A stretch of DNA of 64,000 nt from Streptomyces humidus (GTDB taxonomy: Bacteria > Actinomycetota > Actinomycetes > Streptomycetales > Streptomycetaceae), in the NCBI RefSeq assembly GCF_014649655.1, contig NZ_BMTL01000019.1:1-64000 (forward strand), in the 5' to 3' direction. A program made the position numbers and the translations under genes. The notes beneath the pieces were generated by a model. That model saw only the letters and a list, made by a program, of their open reading frames with translations. It was not told the origin of the DNA and ran no database searches. Positions 15,975 through 23,300 of the stretch are shown here, piece after piece. The number at the start of each line of letters is the position of its first letter. Positions within the stretch are counted from its first letter, which is position 1.

Positions 15975-18809
15975 GTGACCGCACACCCGCCGCCCACGCC
16001 GCCCTTCCGCGATCCGCAGCTGCCGTTCGCGAAGCGCATCGACGACCTGCTGTCACGTCTGACCCCACAGGAGAAGGTCTCCTTCCTGCACCAGTTCGTA
16101 CCCGCCGTCGAGCGGCTCGGCATCGCCGCGTTCCGCACCGGGCAGGAAGCGCTGCACGGTGTCGCGTGGATGGGCCCGGCGACGGTGTTCCCGCAGGCCG
16201 TGGGTCTCGCCGCGACCTGGGACACCGACCTGGTGCGCCGTGTCGGCGAGGCGGTGTCCAAGGAGGTCCGGGCGATGCGCGCCCGGGACGACCGCGTCGG
16301 CCTCAACGTCTGGTCGCCCACCGTCAACCTGCTGCGCCACCCCCTGTGGGGCCGCAACGAGGAGGGCTACTCCGAGGACCCGAAGCTCACCTCGGCCGTC
16401 GCCACCGCCTACACGCTCGGGCTGCGCGGCGATCACCCCACGTACTGGCGCACGGCCCCGGTCCTCAAGCACTGGCTGGCCCACAACAACGAGACCGGCC
16501 GGGACGTCACGTCGTCGTCGGTCCGCCCGCGCGTGCTGCACGAGTACGACCTGCGTGCCTTCCGCGAGACCGTGCAGGCGGGCGGGGTGGCCGGGGTGAT
16601 GCCCGCGTACAACCTGGTCAACGGCCGCCCCAACCATGTCTCGCCGTATCTGCGCGAGCACCTGCGCACCTGGACCGGCGACGAGCTGCTGGTCTGCTCG
16701 GACGCGGGCGCGCCCTCCAACCTGGTGGACTCCGAGCACTACTTCGACACCCACGAGGAGGCGACGGCGGCGGCGCTGACAGCCGGCGTGGACAGCTTCA
16801 CCGACCACGGCAGCGACGGCGGGACGATCACGGCCCGGGTCACCGGCGCCCTGGAGCAAGGCCTGCTGACGGAGGCGGACGTGGACACGGCGGTCCGCCG
16901 CCAGCTGTCGGTCCGGTTCCGCCTGGGCGAGTTCGACCCGCACCTCGACCCGCACGCGGGCACCGGCGCGTTCGACACCCCGGCCCACCGGGCGCTCGCC
17001 CGGGAGGCCGCCGAGCGGGCGGTCGTCCTGCTGCGCAACGACGGCGTGCTGCCGCTGGCCGACGGTACCCGGATCGCGGTGGTCGGCCTGCTCGCCGACG
17101 AGTGCAAGCTCGACTGGTACAGCGGCACGCTGATGCATCGCTCCACTCCGCTGGAGGGGCTGTACGAGCGGTTCGGCGCCGAGCGGGTCGGGTTCGCCGA
17201 GGGCGTGGACCGGGTGCGGCTGCGGACCTCCGCCGGAACGTTCCTGAAGGTCCCCGACGCTCCCGGGGCGGCGGCCGGGGCGCGCGGCGCCGAGGGCGCC
17301 CTCGACCCGGCGCTCCTCACCGGCCGCACGGACCTGCCGCCGCTGACCACGGACCCCGTCGGCACGGAGTTCGCGCTCGCCGACTGGGGCGAGGGGGTGC
17401 TCACGCTGCGCGCCCCCGACGGCTGCTATCTGTCGGTGGCCGAGGACGGGCGGCTGCGCGCCTCCGCCGACCAGCCCGGCGGCTGGATCGTGCAGGAGAC
17501 GTTCCGCCTCGAACCACATGGAAAAGGTCACCTCCTGCTGCACGTGGGCACGGGTCGCCACGTCTGTGTCGCCGCCGACGGCGTGCAGGTTGCCGAGGCG
17601 GATCCCGAGGTCTTCGAGCTGGTCGTCGTCGAGCGGGGCGAGGACGCGGTGAGCCGGGCGGCCGCCGGGGCCGACGTGGTCGTGGTGGTGGCGGGCAACG
17701 ACCCGCACATCAACGGCCGCGAGACCGAGGACCGCACGACGCTGCGGCTGCCGGCCCACCAGGAGCGGCTGCTGGCGGCCGCCCGGGCGGCGAACCCCCG
17801 CACGGTGCTGGCCCTGGTGTCGGCGTACCCCTACGCCTTCGAGCCGGGGCCGCTGTCCGCGGCGCTGTGGACCGCGCACGGCGGCCAGGCCGCGGGCGCC
17901 GCCCTGGCGCGGGTCCTGGCCGGCGACGTCTCCCCCGCCGGCCGCCTGCCCCAGACCTGGTACGCCGACGACGCCGACCTGCCCGACCTGCTCGACTACG
18001 ACGTGATCGGGGCCCGGCAGACGTACCTCTACTTCGAGGGCGACCCGCTCTTCCCGTTCGGACACGGCCTGTCGTACACGTCGTTCTCCTACGACGGCCT
18101 GGCGCTGCGCGTCGAGGGCGGCTCGGTGCACGTGACGTTCACGGTCGCCAACACCGGTGCGACGACAGCCGACGAGGTCGCCCAGCTCTACGCCCGCGCC
18201 GTGGAGCCCTCGGTGGTCCGGCCGCGCCGCGAGCTGCTCGGTCACCGCCGGGTGCGGCTCGCGCCCGGCGAGAGGACCGAGCTGTCCTTCGAGGTCCCGC
18301 TGTCCGCGTTCGCGTTCTGGGACGTGGCCCACGACCGGTGGCGGCTGGAGTCCGGCCCCTACGACCTCCTGGTCGGCGCGTCCAGCGCGGACGTCCGGCT
18401 GCGCGGGACCGTCACCCTCGACGGCGAGCCGTCCGGCCCGCGCGAGGTCCTGGACGGCGGTCTGGCGGCCGTCGCCTTCGACGAGCAGAGCGGCTGCGAG
18501 ATCGTCGACCGCACGAAGACGTCCGGCGACGCGGTGACGCCGGGCGCGGGCGGGACGGGCGAACTTCTCTACCGCGCCTGCGACTTCCGGTCCGGCACGA
18601 CCGGCGTCACGGTCACGGTGGCCGGGCAGGGCACCGTCGAGGTCACGCCGGACGGCGGCGCGCCGGTCGTGCTCACCCTGGGCACACCCACGGCGGGCCC
18701 CTACGACTACGTCCGCGTCGAGGCCGCCTTCACCGCCGACGGCGTGCGCGACCTGCGCATCGGACTGCGCGGCCCACTGCGGCTCGCGCACGTCGGCTTC
18801 TCCGGCTGA
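15975..18809 (+). CDS. GH3 beta-glucosidase with an inserted beta-trefoil (fascin-like) domain
   Basis: A 944-residue family-3 enzyme without a signal peptide. The N-terminal barrel carries the nucleophile segment LLVCSDAGAPSN (Asp243). The alpha/beta sandwich domain begins near residue 337 and is interrupted at about 414-556 by two repeats of a trefoil-like pattern (RLRTSAGTFLKV; TLRAPDGCYLSV; HVGTGRHVCVAADG). It resumes with DVVVVVAGNDPHINGRETED. A fibronectin-III-like domain follows the FPFGHGLSYTSF motif (about 690-800). The last 120 residues resemble a CBM6-type beta-sandwich. GTG at 15975 with AAGGGA upstream. It probably removes glucose from imported oligosaccharides, with the inserted domain aiding binding (inferred). 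Diverges from the importer operon under a shared operator. Confidence 0.92.
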   Translation: MTAHPPPTPPFRDPQLPFAKRIDDLLSRLTPQEKVSFLHQFVPAVERLGIAAFRTGQEALHGVAWMGPATVFPQAVGLAATWDTDLVRRVGEAVSKEVRAMRARDDRVGLNVWSPTVNLLRHPLWGRNEEGYSEDPKLTSAVATAYTLGLRGDHPTYWRTAPVLKHWLAHNNETGRDVTSSSVRPRVLHEYDLRAFRETVQAGGVAGVMPAYNLVNGRPNHVSPYLREHLRTWTGDELLVCSDAGAPSNLVDSEHYFDTHEEATAAALTAGVDSFTDHGSDGGTITARVTGALEQGLLTEADVDTAVRRQLSVRFRLGEFDPHLDPHAGTGAFDTPAHRALAREAAERAVVLLRNDGVLPLADGTRIAVVGLLADECKLDWYSGTLMHRSTPLEGLYERFGAERVGFAEGVDRVRLRTSAGTFLKVPDAPGAAAGARGAEGALDPALLTGRTDLPPLTTDPVGTEFALADWGEGVLTLRAPDGCYLSVAEDGRLRASADQPGGWIVQETFRLEPHGKGHLLLHVGTGRHVCVAADGVQVAEADPEVFELVVVERGEDAVSRAAAGADVVVVVAGNDPHINGRETEDRTTLRLPAHQERLLAAARAANPRTVLALVSAYPYAFEPGPLSAALWTAHGGQAAGAALARVLAGDVSPAGRLPQTWYADDADLPDLLDYDVIGARQTYLYFEGDPLFPFGHGLSYTSFSYDGLALRVEGGSVHVTFTVANTGATTADEVAQLYARAVEPSVVRPRRELLGHRRVRLAPGERTELSFEVPLSAFAFWDVAHDRWRLESGPYDLLVGASSADVRLRGTVTLDGEPSGPREVLDGGLAAVAFDEQSGCEIVDRTKTSGDAVTPGAGGTGELLYRACDFRSGTTGVTVTVAGQGTVEVTPDGGAPVVLTLGTPTAGPYDYVRVEAAFTADGVRDLRIGLRGPLRLAHVGFSG

Positions 18810-18830
18810 GGGTCCGCGGGAGCCGACGCG

Positions 18831-18870
18831 AAGCGGCCCGGCACCGGAAGGCATCGGTGCCGGGCCGCTT
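18831..18870 (+). terminator. Terminator after the GH3 gene
   Basis: Perfect 16-bp stem (18831-18846 with 18855-18870) and 8-nt loop between the converging GH3 and aldehyde dehydrogenase genes. It can end transcripts from both sides. Confidence 0.85.
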
Positions 18871-18902
18871 CGGGCAAGCTATACGAAAACGGTTCCCATG
18901 AA

Positions 18903-20348
18903 TCAGAGCGCGATGCCCGTCAGGACCAGCACCCGCTCGTAGGTGTAGTCGTCCATCGCGAACTTCACGCCCTCGCGGCCCACCCCGGACTGCTTGACGC
19001 CGCCGTACGGCATCTGGTCGGCGCGGTAGGAGGGCACGTCGCCGACGACGACGCCGCCGACCTCCAGCGCACGGTGGGCACGGAAGGCGACCTGGAGGTC
19101 GTGGGTGAACACGCCCGCCTGGAGGCCGTACTTGGAGGAGTTGACGGCCGCGAAGGCCTCGGCCTCGCCGTTCACCCGCTGCACCGTGAGCACCGGCCCG
19201 AAGACCTCCTCACGGGCGATCGTGGTGTCCGACGGCACCTCGGCCAGGACGGTCGGCGCGTAGGAGGCGCCGTCGCGCTTGCCGCCGGCCAGGAGCTTCG
19301 CGCCCGCGGCGACGGCCTCGTCGACCCAGGCCTCGACACGCTCGGCCGCGGCCTCGCTCACCAGCGGACCGACGTCCGTGGCGTCGTCGGCGGGGTCGCC
19401 GGTGACCTGGGCCTCGACGGCGGCGACGATGCGCGGCAGCAGCCGGTCGTAGACGGAGGCGTCCGCGACGACCCGCTGCACCGAGATGCAGGACTGGCCG
19501 CCCTGGTAGTTGGAGAACGTCGCGATGCGGGTGGCCGCCCAGTCGAGGTCGGCGTCGGAGGCGTAGTCCGCGAGGACCACGGCCGCGCCGTTGCCGCCCA
19601 GCTCCAGGGTGCAGTGCTTGCGCGGCACCGAGTCCATGATCGCGTAGCCGACCTGCTCGGAGCCCGTGAACGAGATGACCGGCAGCCGCTCGTCCTGGAC
19701 GAGGGCGGGCATGCGGTCGTTGGCGACCGGCAGGATCGACCAGGAGCCGGCCGGCAGGTCCGTCTCGGCGAGCAGATCGCCGATGATCAGGCCGGACAGC
19801 GGGGTCGCGGGGGCGGGCTTGAGAATGATCGGCGCACCGGCCGCGATCGCCGGGGCGACCTTGTGGGCGCACAGGTTCAGCGGGAAGTTGAACGGCGCGA
19901 TGCCGAGCACGACACCCTTGGGGAAGCGCCGGGTGAGGGCGAGCCGCCCCTGACCGCCGAGGTCGGTGTCCAGGCGCTGGGCCTCGCCGCCGTTGAAACG
20001 CCGGGCCTCCTCGGCGGCGAAGCGGAAGACCGACACGGCGCGGCCGACCTCGCCCCGCGCCCACTTGATCGGCTTGCCGTTCTCCGCGGAGATCAGCTGG
20101 GCGATCTCCTCGGTGCGCTCGGCGAGCCGCTTGCTGACATGGTCGAGAGCGGCGGCGCGCACATGGGCCGGGGTCGCGGCGAACTCGTCCCGGACGGCGT
20201 GGGCGGCGGCCACGGCCTCCTCGACCTGGGCGTCCGTCGGCACGCCGACCCGGGCGACGAGGCGGCCGTCCCAGGGCGAGGTGACGTCGAAGCCGTCCTC
20301 GCCGGTGACCTGGCGGCCGGCGAGCCAGAAGGCGTGGAGGGAAGTCAT
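18903..20348 (-). CDS. Aldehyde dehydrogenase (succinate-semialdehyde-type)
   Basis: A 481-residue NAD(P)-dependent aldehyde dehydrogenase. The proton acceptor glutamate is in LELGGNG (Glu249) and the catalytic cysteine in GGQSC (Cys287). The NAD-fold segment GIAPFNFPLNL and cofactor motif FTGSEQVG are present. Being near gabT it may oxidise succinate semialdehyde, the product of GABA transamination, but the ELGGNG variant and GGQSC motif place it in a broad aldehyde dehydrogenase group, so the substrate is not secure. The ATG at 20346-20348 was chosen because conserved sequence begins there. The same reading frame continues upstream without any stop into the PAP2 phosphatase gene. Confidence 0.88.
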   Translation of the reverse strand: MTSLHAFWLAGRQVTGEDGFDVTSPWDGRLVARVGVPTDAQVEEAVAAAHAVRDEFAATPAHVRAAALDHVSKRLAERTEEIAQLISAENGKPIKWARGEVGRAVSVFRFAAEEARRFNGGEAQRLDTDLGGQGRLALTRRFPKGVVLGIAPFNFPLNLCAHKVAPAIAAGAPIILKPAPATPLSGLIIGDLLAETDLPAGSWSILPVANDRMPALVQDERLPVISFTGSEQVGYAIMDSVPRKHCTLELGGNGAAVVLADYASDADLDWAATRIATFSNYQGGQSCISVQRVVADASVYDRLLPRIVAAVEAQVTGDPADDATDVGPLVSEAAAERVEAWVDEAVAAGAKLLAGGKRDGASYAPTVLAEVPSDTTIAREEVFGPVLTVQRVNGEAEAFAAVNSSKYGLQAGVFTHDLQVAFRAHRALEVGGVVVGDVPSYRADQMPYGGVKQSGVGREGVKFAMDDYTYERVLVLTGIAL

Positions 20349-21212
20349 ATGGGAGTCCCGGCCCTTCCGCTTAGGGGGTGTCCTGTGGTGTGTGTGCTCC
20401 ACCGTAGGGGTGGGACGCCGACGGGTCGCTTGTCCGAGTCGTACGGGTGGACGACGGGTGTGCGCCGGTTTGGCGTGGTCGCCGCCCCGCCCCCCACCGA
20501 GCCTGTCCTGTCGCCGCTCCGGGCCTGCTCCCGGGCCTGCTCCCGGGCCTGCTCCCGGATCCGGTTCCTGACCCGGTTCCGGATCCCGCTCCGGATCCCA
20601 CTCCCGCTCCAGGAAGAGCCGCAGCGCACCGAGCAGCACCGCGCCCAGGCACCAGCTCGCCACGACGTCCAGCGGCCAGTGGTAGCCCCGCCGGACCAGT
20701 CCCGCGGAGACGGCCAGAACGAGGAGCGCGCCCGTGGCGACGGCGGCCCGGCGGGCGGGCGCGGTACGCAGCCACGGCAGCAGGACCAGTACCGCGGAAC
20801 CGTAGGCGACGACCGCCGTCGCGGTGTGCCCGGAGGGGTAGTAGCCGGTGGCAGGCGGCACAGCGGGCGTACCGGGCCGGCCGGTCCACTCCTTCAGGGG
20901 GACGACGATCAGCGGCACCAGCGCCATCAGGCACAGGGCGGCGACGGGCGGCACCCACCACCGCGCACCGCCCGCGCATCTGCCCCGCCACGCAGCCCAG
21001 CCCGCGACCAGCACCAGGACGGGCAACGCGACCTGCACGTTCCCCAGGTCGGCCAGCAGCTCGCCGGCCCGGCCGGGCCGGACCAGGGCGTGACTGAGAC
21101 GCTCGTCCGGACCCAGGAGCGGCCCGTCGACGGCCACCTGCCAGGTGACCAGCGCGAAGAGGACGGCGGGCGGCAGGAGGCCGAGGAGGGCGCGGCTCGG
21201 GCGGGACGGCAT
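20349..21212 (-). CDS. PAP2-family membrane phosphatase, with no stop codon of its own
   Basis: From the ATG at 21210-21212 the product has five to six membrane helices and all three PAP2 motifs: KEWTGRP (107-113), PSGH (126-129) and RRGYHWPLD (174-182). It is a lipid or polyprenyl-phosphate phosphatase with its active site outside the membrane. The domain ends near residue 205. A low-complexity DPEPGQEPDPGAGPGAG tail follows, and the frame then runs on unbroken into the aldehyde dehydrogenase, giving a potential 769-residue fusion. In the tail the third codon positions lose their GC bias. The other two frames meet stops at 20371-20373 and 20345-20347, the latter overlapping the next ATG as ATGA. 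A small frameshift in the repeated tail, real or an assembly error, is therefore likely. The end given is the last base before the dehydrogenase start. Confidence 0.72.
20521..20556. repeat. Three tandem copies of a 12-bp unit in the PAP2 tail
   Basis: GGGCCTGCTCCC occurs three times in direct succession, followed by further degenerate GGATCCGG/GGTTCC units to about 20610. The repeat changes length in multiples of 12 without shifting frame, but single-base slips would switch the downstream frame. Confidence 0.85.
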
Positions 21213-21354
21213 GGGTCCCAGCTTCTCAGCGGCGGCCGCACGACGGAGAACCGGCGGAGAACCCGACGGAGAACCGCCGGATCGAAGCCGCCCGGAACAG
21301 ACCCGGACCGGACCGGACCAAAACACGAACAGGAAGAGGAACAGGAAACGAAAA

Positions 21355-21614
21355 GGACCCCGGATCGCGTCCGGGGTCCGTCTTTCGTGGTCCGCACCAG
21401 AGAAGGAGGTCGGCCACCCCGGAACAGGGGGGGTGGTTCCGGGGTGGCCGTCCGGACCGGATCGTCGGCCGCCCCGGGGGGTTTGGGGCGGACGACCGTC
21501 CGATCGGTGTGGAGACTCCGAAGCCGGAAGCTCCGGTTGTGTGCGCGAGGGCACGACCAGGTCGAAGCTGGGGAGGCCCCGGCCCGGTGTCCGTCCACAG
21601 TCCCCTGTGGACGG
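21355..21614. terminator. Cluster of four hairpins downstream of gabT
   Basis: The 539-base gap 21213-21751 contains no credible gene. It holds four inverted repeats: a 10-bp stem at 21355-21379 with T-rich sequence on both flanks (a good bidirectional terminator), a perfect 14-bp stem at 21411-21450, a 10-of-12 stem at 21464-21496 and a perfect 10-bp stem with a 4-nt loop at 21591-21614. The last is nearest the gabT stop. A small RNA between these hairpins is possible but unsupported. Confidence 0.6.
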
Positions 21615-21751
21615 GGTGTATCTCTCATCTGGGGAGAACCTACGGCAGCGACGGCCGGCAGGACAGGCCATGTCCCGTCCCGCCATCCTCCCCGCACACG
21701 TTCTTCACACGCTGTGCGGCGCCGCGGAACTCAGCTGTGCGGCACCCCGGC

Positions 21752-23086
21752 TCAGATGCGCGCGAAAGCCTGCTCGATGATGTCGAGCCCCTCGTTCAGC
21801 AGGTCGTCGCCGATGACCAGCGGCGGCAGGAAGCGCAGCACGTTGCCGTAGGTGCCGCAGGTCAGGACAAGCAGGCCCTCCTGGTGGCAGGCCTTGGCGA
21901 GGGCGGCGGTGGCCTCGGGGTTCGGCTCCTTCGTCGTGCGGTCCTTGACCAGCTCGACCGCGATCATCGCGCCGCGCCCGCGGACGTCGCCGATGACGTC
22001 GAACTTCTCGGCCATGGCCGTCAGACGGCCCTTCATGACGGCCTCGATGTGCTTGGCCCGGGCGTTGAGGTCGAGCTCCTTCATCGTCTCGATCGCGCCG
22101 AGCGCGCCCGCGCAGGCGACGGGGTTGCCGCCGTAGGTGCCGCCCAGGCCGCCCGCGTGCGCGGCGTCCATGATCTCGGCGCGGCCGGTCACGGCGGCGA
22201 GCGGCAGCCCGCCCGCGATGCCCTTGGCCGTGGTGATCAGGTCCGGGACGATGCCCTCGTCCTCGCAGGCGAACCACTGGCCGGTGCGGCAGAAGCCGGA
22301 CTGGATCTCGTCGGCGACGAAGACGATGCCGTTGGCGGACGCGAACTCGCTGATGGCCGGAAGGAAGCCCTTGGCGGGCTCGATGAAGCCGCCCTCGCCG
22401 AGCACCGGCTCGATGATGATCGCGGCCACGTTGTCCGCGCCGACCTGCTTGGTGATCTCGTCGATGGCCTGCGCCGCGGCCTCGTGGCCCGCGTTCTCGG
22501 CGCCCGTGGGCCAGCGGTAGCCGTAGGCGACCGGGACGCGGTAGACCTCGGGGGCGAACGGACCGAAGCCGTGCTTGTACGGCATGTTCTTCGCCGTCAG
22601 CGCCATGGTGAGGTTGGTCCGGCCGTGGTAGCCGTGGTCGAAGACGACGACGGCCTGGCGCTTGGTGTACGCACGCGCGATCTTGACGGCGTTCTCGACG
22701 GCCTCGGCGCCGGAGTTGAACAGCGCGGACTTCTTGGCGTGGTCGCCCGGGGTGAGTTCGGCGAGGGCCTCGGCGACCGCCACGTAGCCCTCGTAGGGGG
22801 TGACCATGAAACAGGTGTGGGTGAAGTCGGCGAGCTGGGCGGTGGCCCGGCGCACCACGGCCTCGGCGGACGCGCCGACGGAGGTCACCGCGATGCCGGA
22901 GCCGAAGTCGATCAGACGGTTGCCGTCGACGTCCTCGATGATGCCGCCGCCCGCGCGCGTGGTGAAGACGGGGAGCACCGAGCCCACGCCGGCCGCCACC
23001 GCGGCGGTACGGCGGGCCTGCAGCTCCTGCGACTTCGGGCCGGGGATGGCGGTGACGACGCGGCGCTCCTGCGGAAGGGCGGTCAT
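21752..23086 (-). CDS. gabT: 4-aminobutyrate aminotransferase
   Basis: A 444-residue class-III PLP aminotransferase matching GabT. NSGAEAVENAVKIAR binds the cofactor phosphate, VADEIQSGF holds the PLP-ring aspartate (Asp259), and TTAKGIAGGLP holds the Schiff-base lysine (Lys288). It transfers the amino group of GABA to 2-oxoglutarate, giving succinate semialdehyde, the end of the putrescine route. Cytosolic. The ATG is at 23084-23086. It diverges from the ATP-binding protein gene across 214 bp that contain a TGTCC/GGACA inverted repeat. Closeness to the Pot importer, PuuB-like oxidase and PuuC-like dehydrogenases supports a polyamine/GABA role. Confidence 0.93.
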   Translation of the reverse strand: MTALPQERRVVTAIPGPKSQELQARRTAAVAAGVGSVLPVFTTRAGGGIIEDVDGNRLIDFGSGIAVTSVGASAEAVVRRATAQLADFTHTCFMVTPYEGYVAVAEALAELTPGDHAKKSALFNSGAEAVENAVKIARAYTKRQAVVVFDHGYHGRTNLTMALTAKNMPYKHGFGPFAPEVYRVPVAYGYRWPTGAENAGHEAAAQAIDEITKQVGADNVAAIIIEPVLGEGGFIEPAKGFLPAISEFASANGIVFVADEIQSGFCRTGQWFACEDEGIVPDLITTAKGIAGGLPLAAVTGRAEIMDAAHAGGLGGTYGGNPVACAGALGAIETMKELDLNARAKHIEAVMKGRLTAMAEKFDVIGDVRGRGAMIAVELVKDRTTKEPNPEATAALAKACHQEGLLVLTCGTYGNVLRFLPPLVIGDDLLNEGLDIIEQAFARI

Positions 23087-23204
23087 GACGGCTCCTGTGG
23101 TTCTGCGAACGGTGCTTTGCGGACGCTTTCCTTCTCTTCCCGCAGGCTAGGACGACGGGCTGAGGGTGGGCATGCTCCATGTGGGCGGTGTCGCGCGGAC
23201 GGGT

Positions 23205-23219
23205 TGTCCGTCATGGACA
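23205..23219. promoter_or_regulatory. Inverted repeat in the gabT divergent promoter region
   Basis: TGTCC-gtcat-GGACA, 119 bp upstream of the gabT start and 82 bp upstream of the divergent gene. A candidate operator, perhaps for the nearby PucR-family regulator; no second copy was confirmed. Confidence 0.35.
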
Positions 23220-23285
23220 GTGCCGGCGGGAGGCCGTCCCCGCGGGCCCGGCCGCGTAAGCGGTGAACTCCCGTTGCGGGCGCGT

Positions 23286-23291
23286 TAGATT
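23286..23291 (+). promoter_or_regulatory. -10 box for a leaderless transcript
   Basis: TAGATT matches the Streptomyces TAGRRT -10 and ends nine bases before the ATG at 23301. A -35-like GTGAAC is at 23263-23268 with 17-bp spacing. No ribosome-binding site lies in between, so the mRNA probably starts at or near the ATG. Confidence 0.55.
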
Positions 23292-23300
23292 GACTCGCTG

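Noticed and set aside
16053..18854. A 933-codon open frame antisense to the GH3 gene
   Set aside because: It lies opposite a well-supported GH3 gene and its translation is Arg/Gly/Val-rich without family motifs. Long antisense frames are expected at this GC content.
21213..21751. Small protein genes in the gabT-PAP2 gap
   Set aside because: Open frames here overlap the hairpins, lack ribosome-binding sites and show no codon bias.
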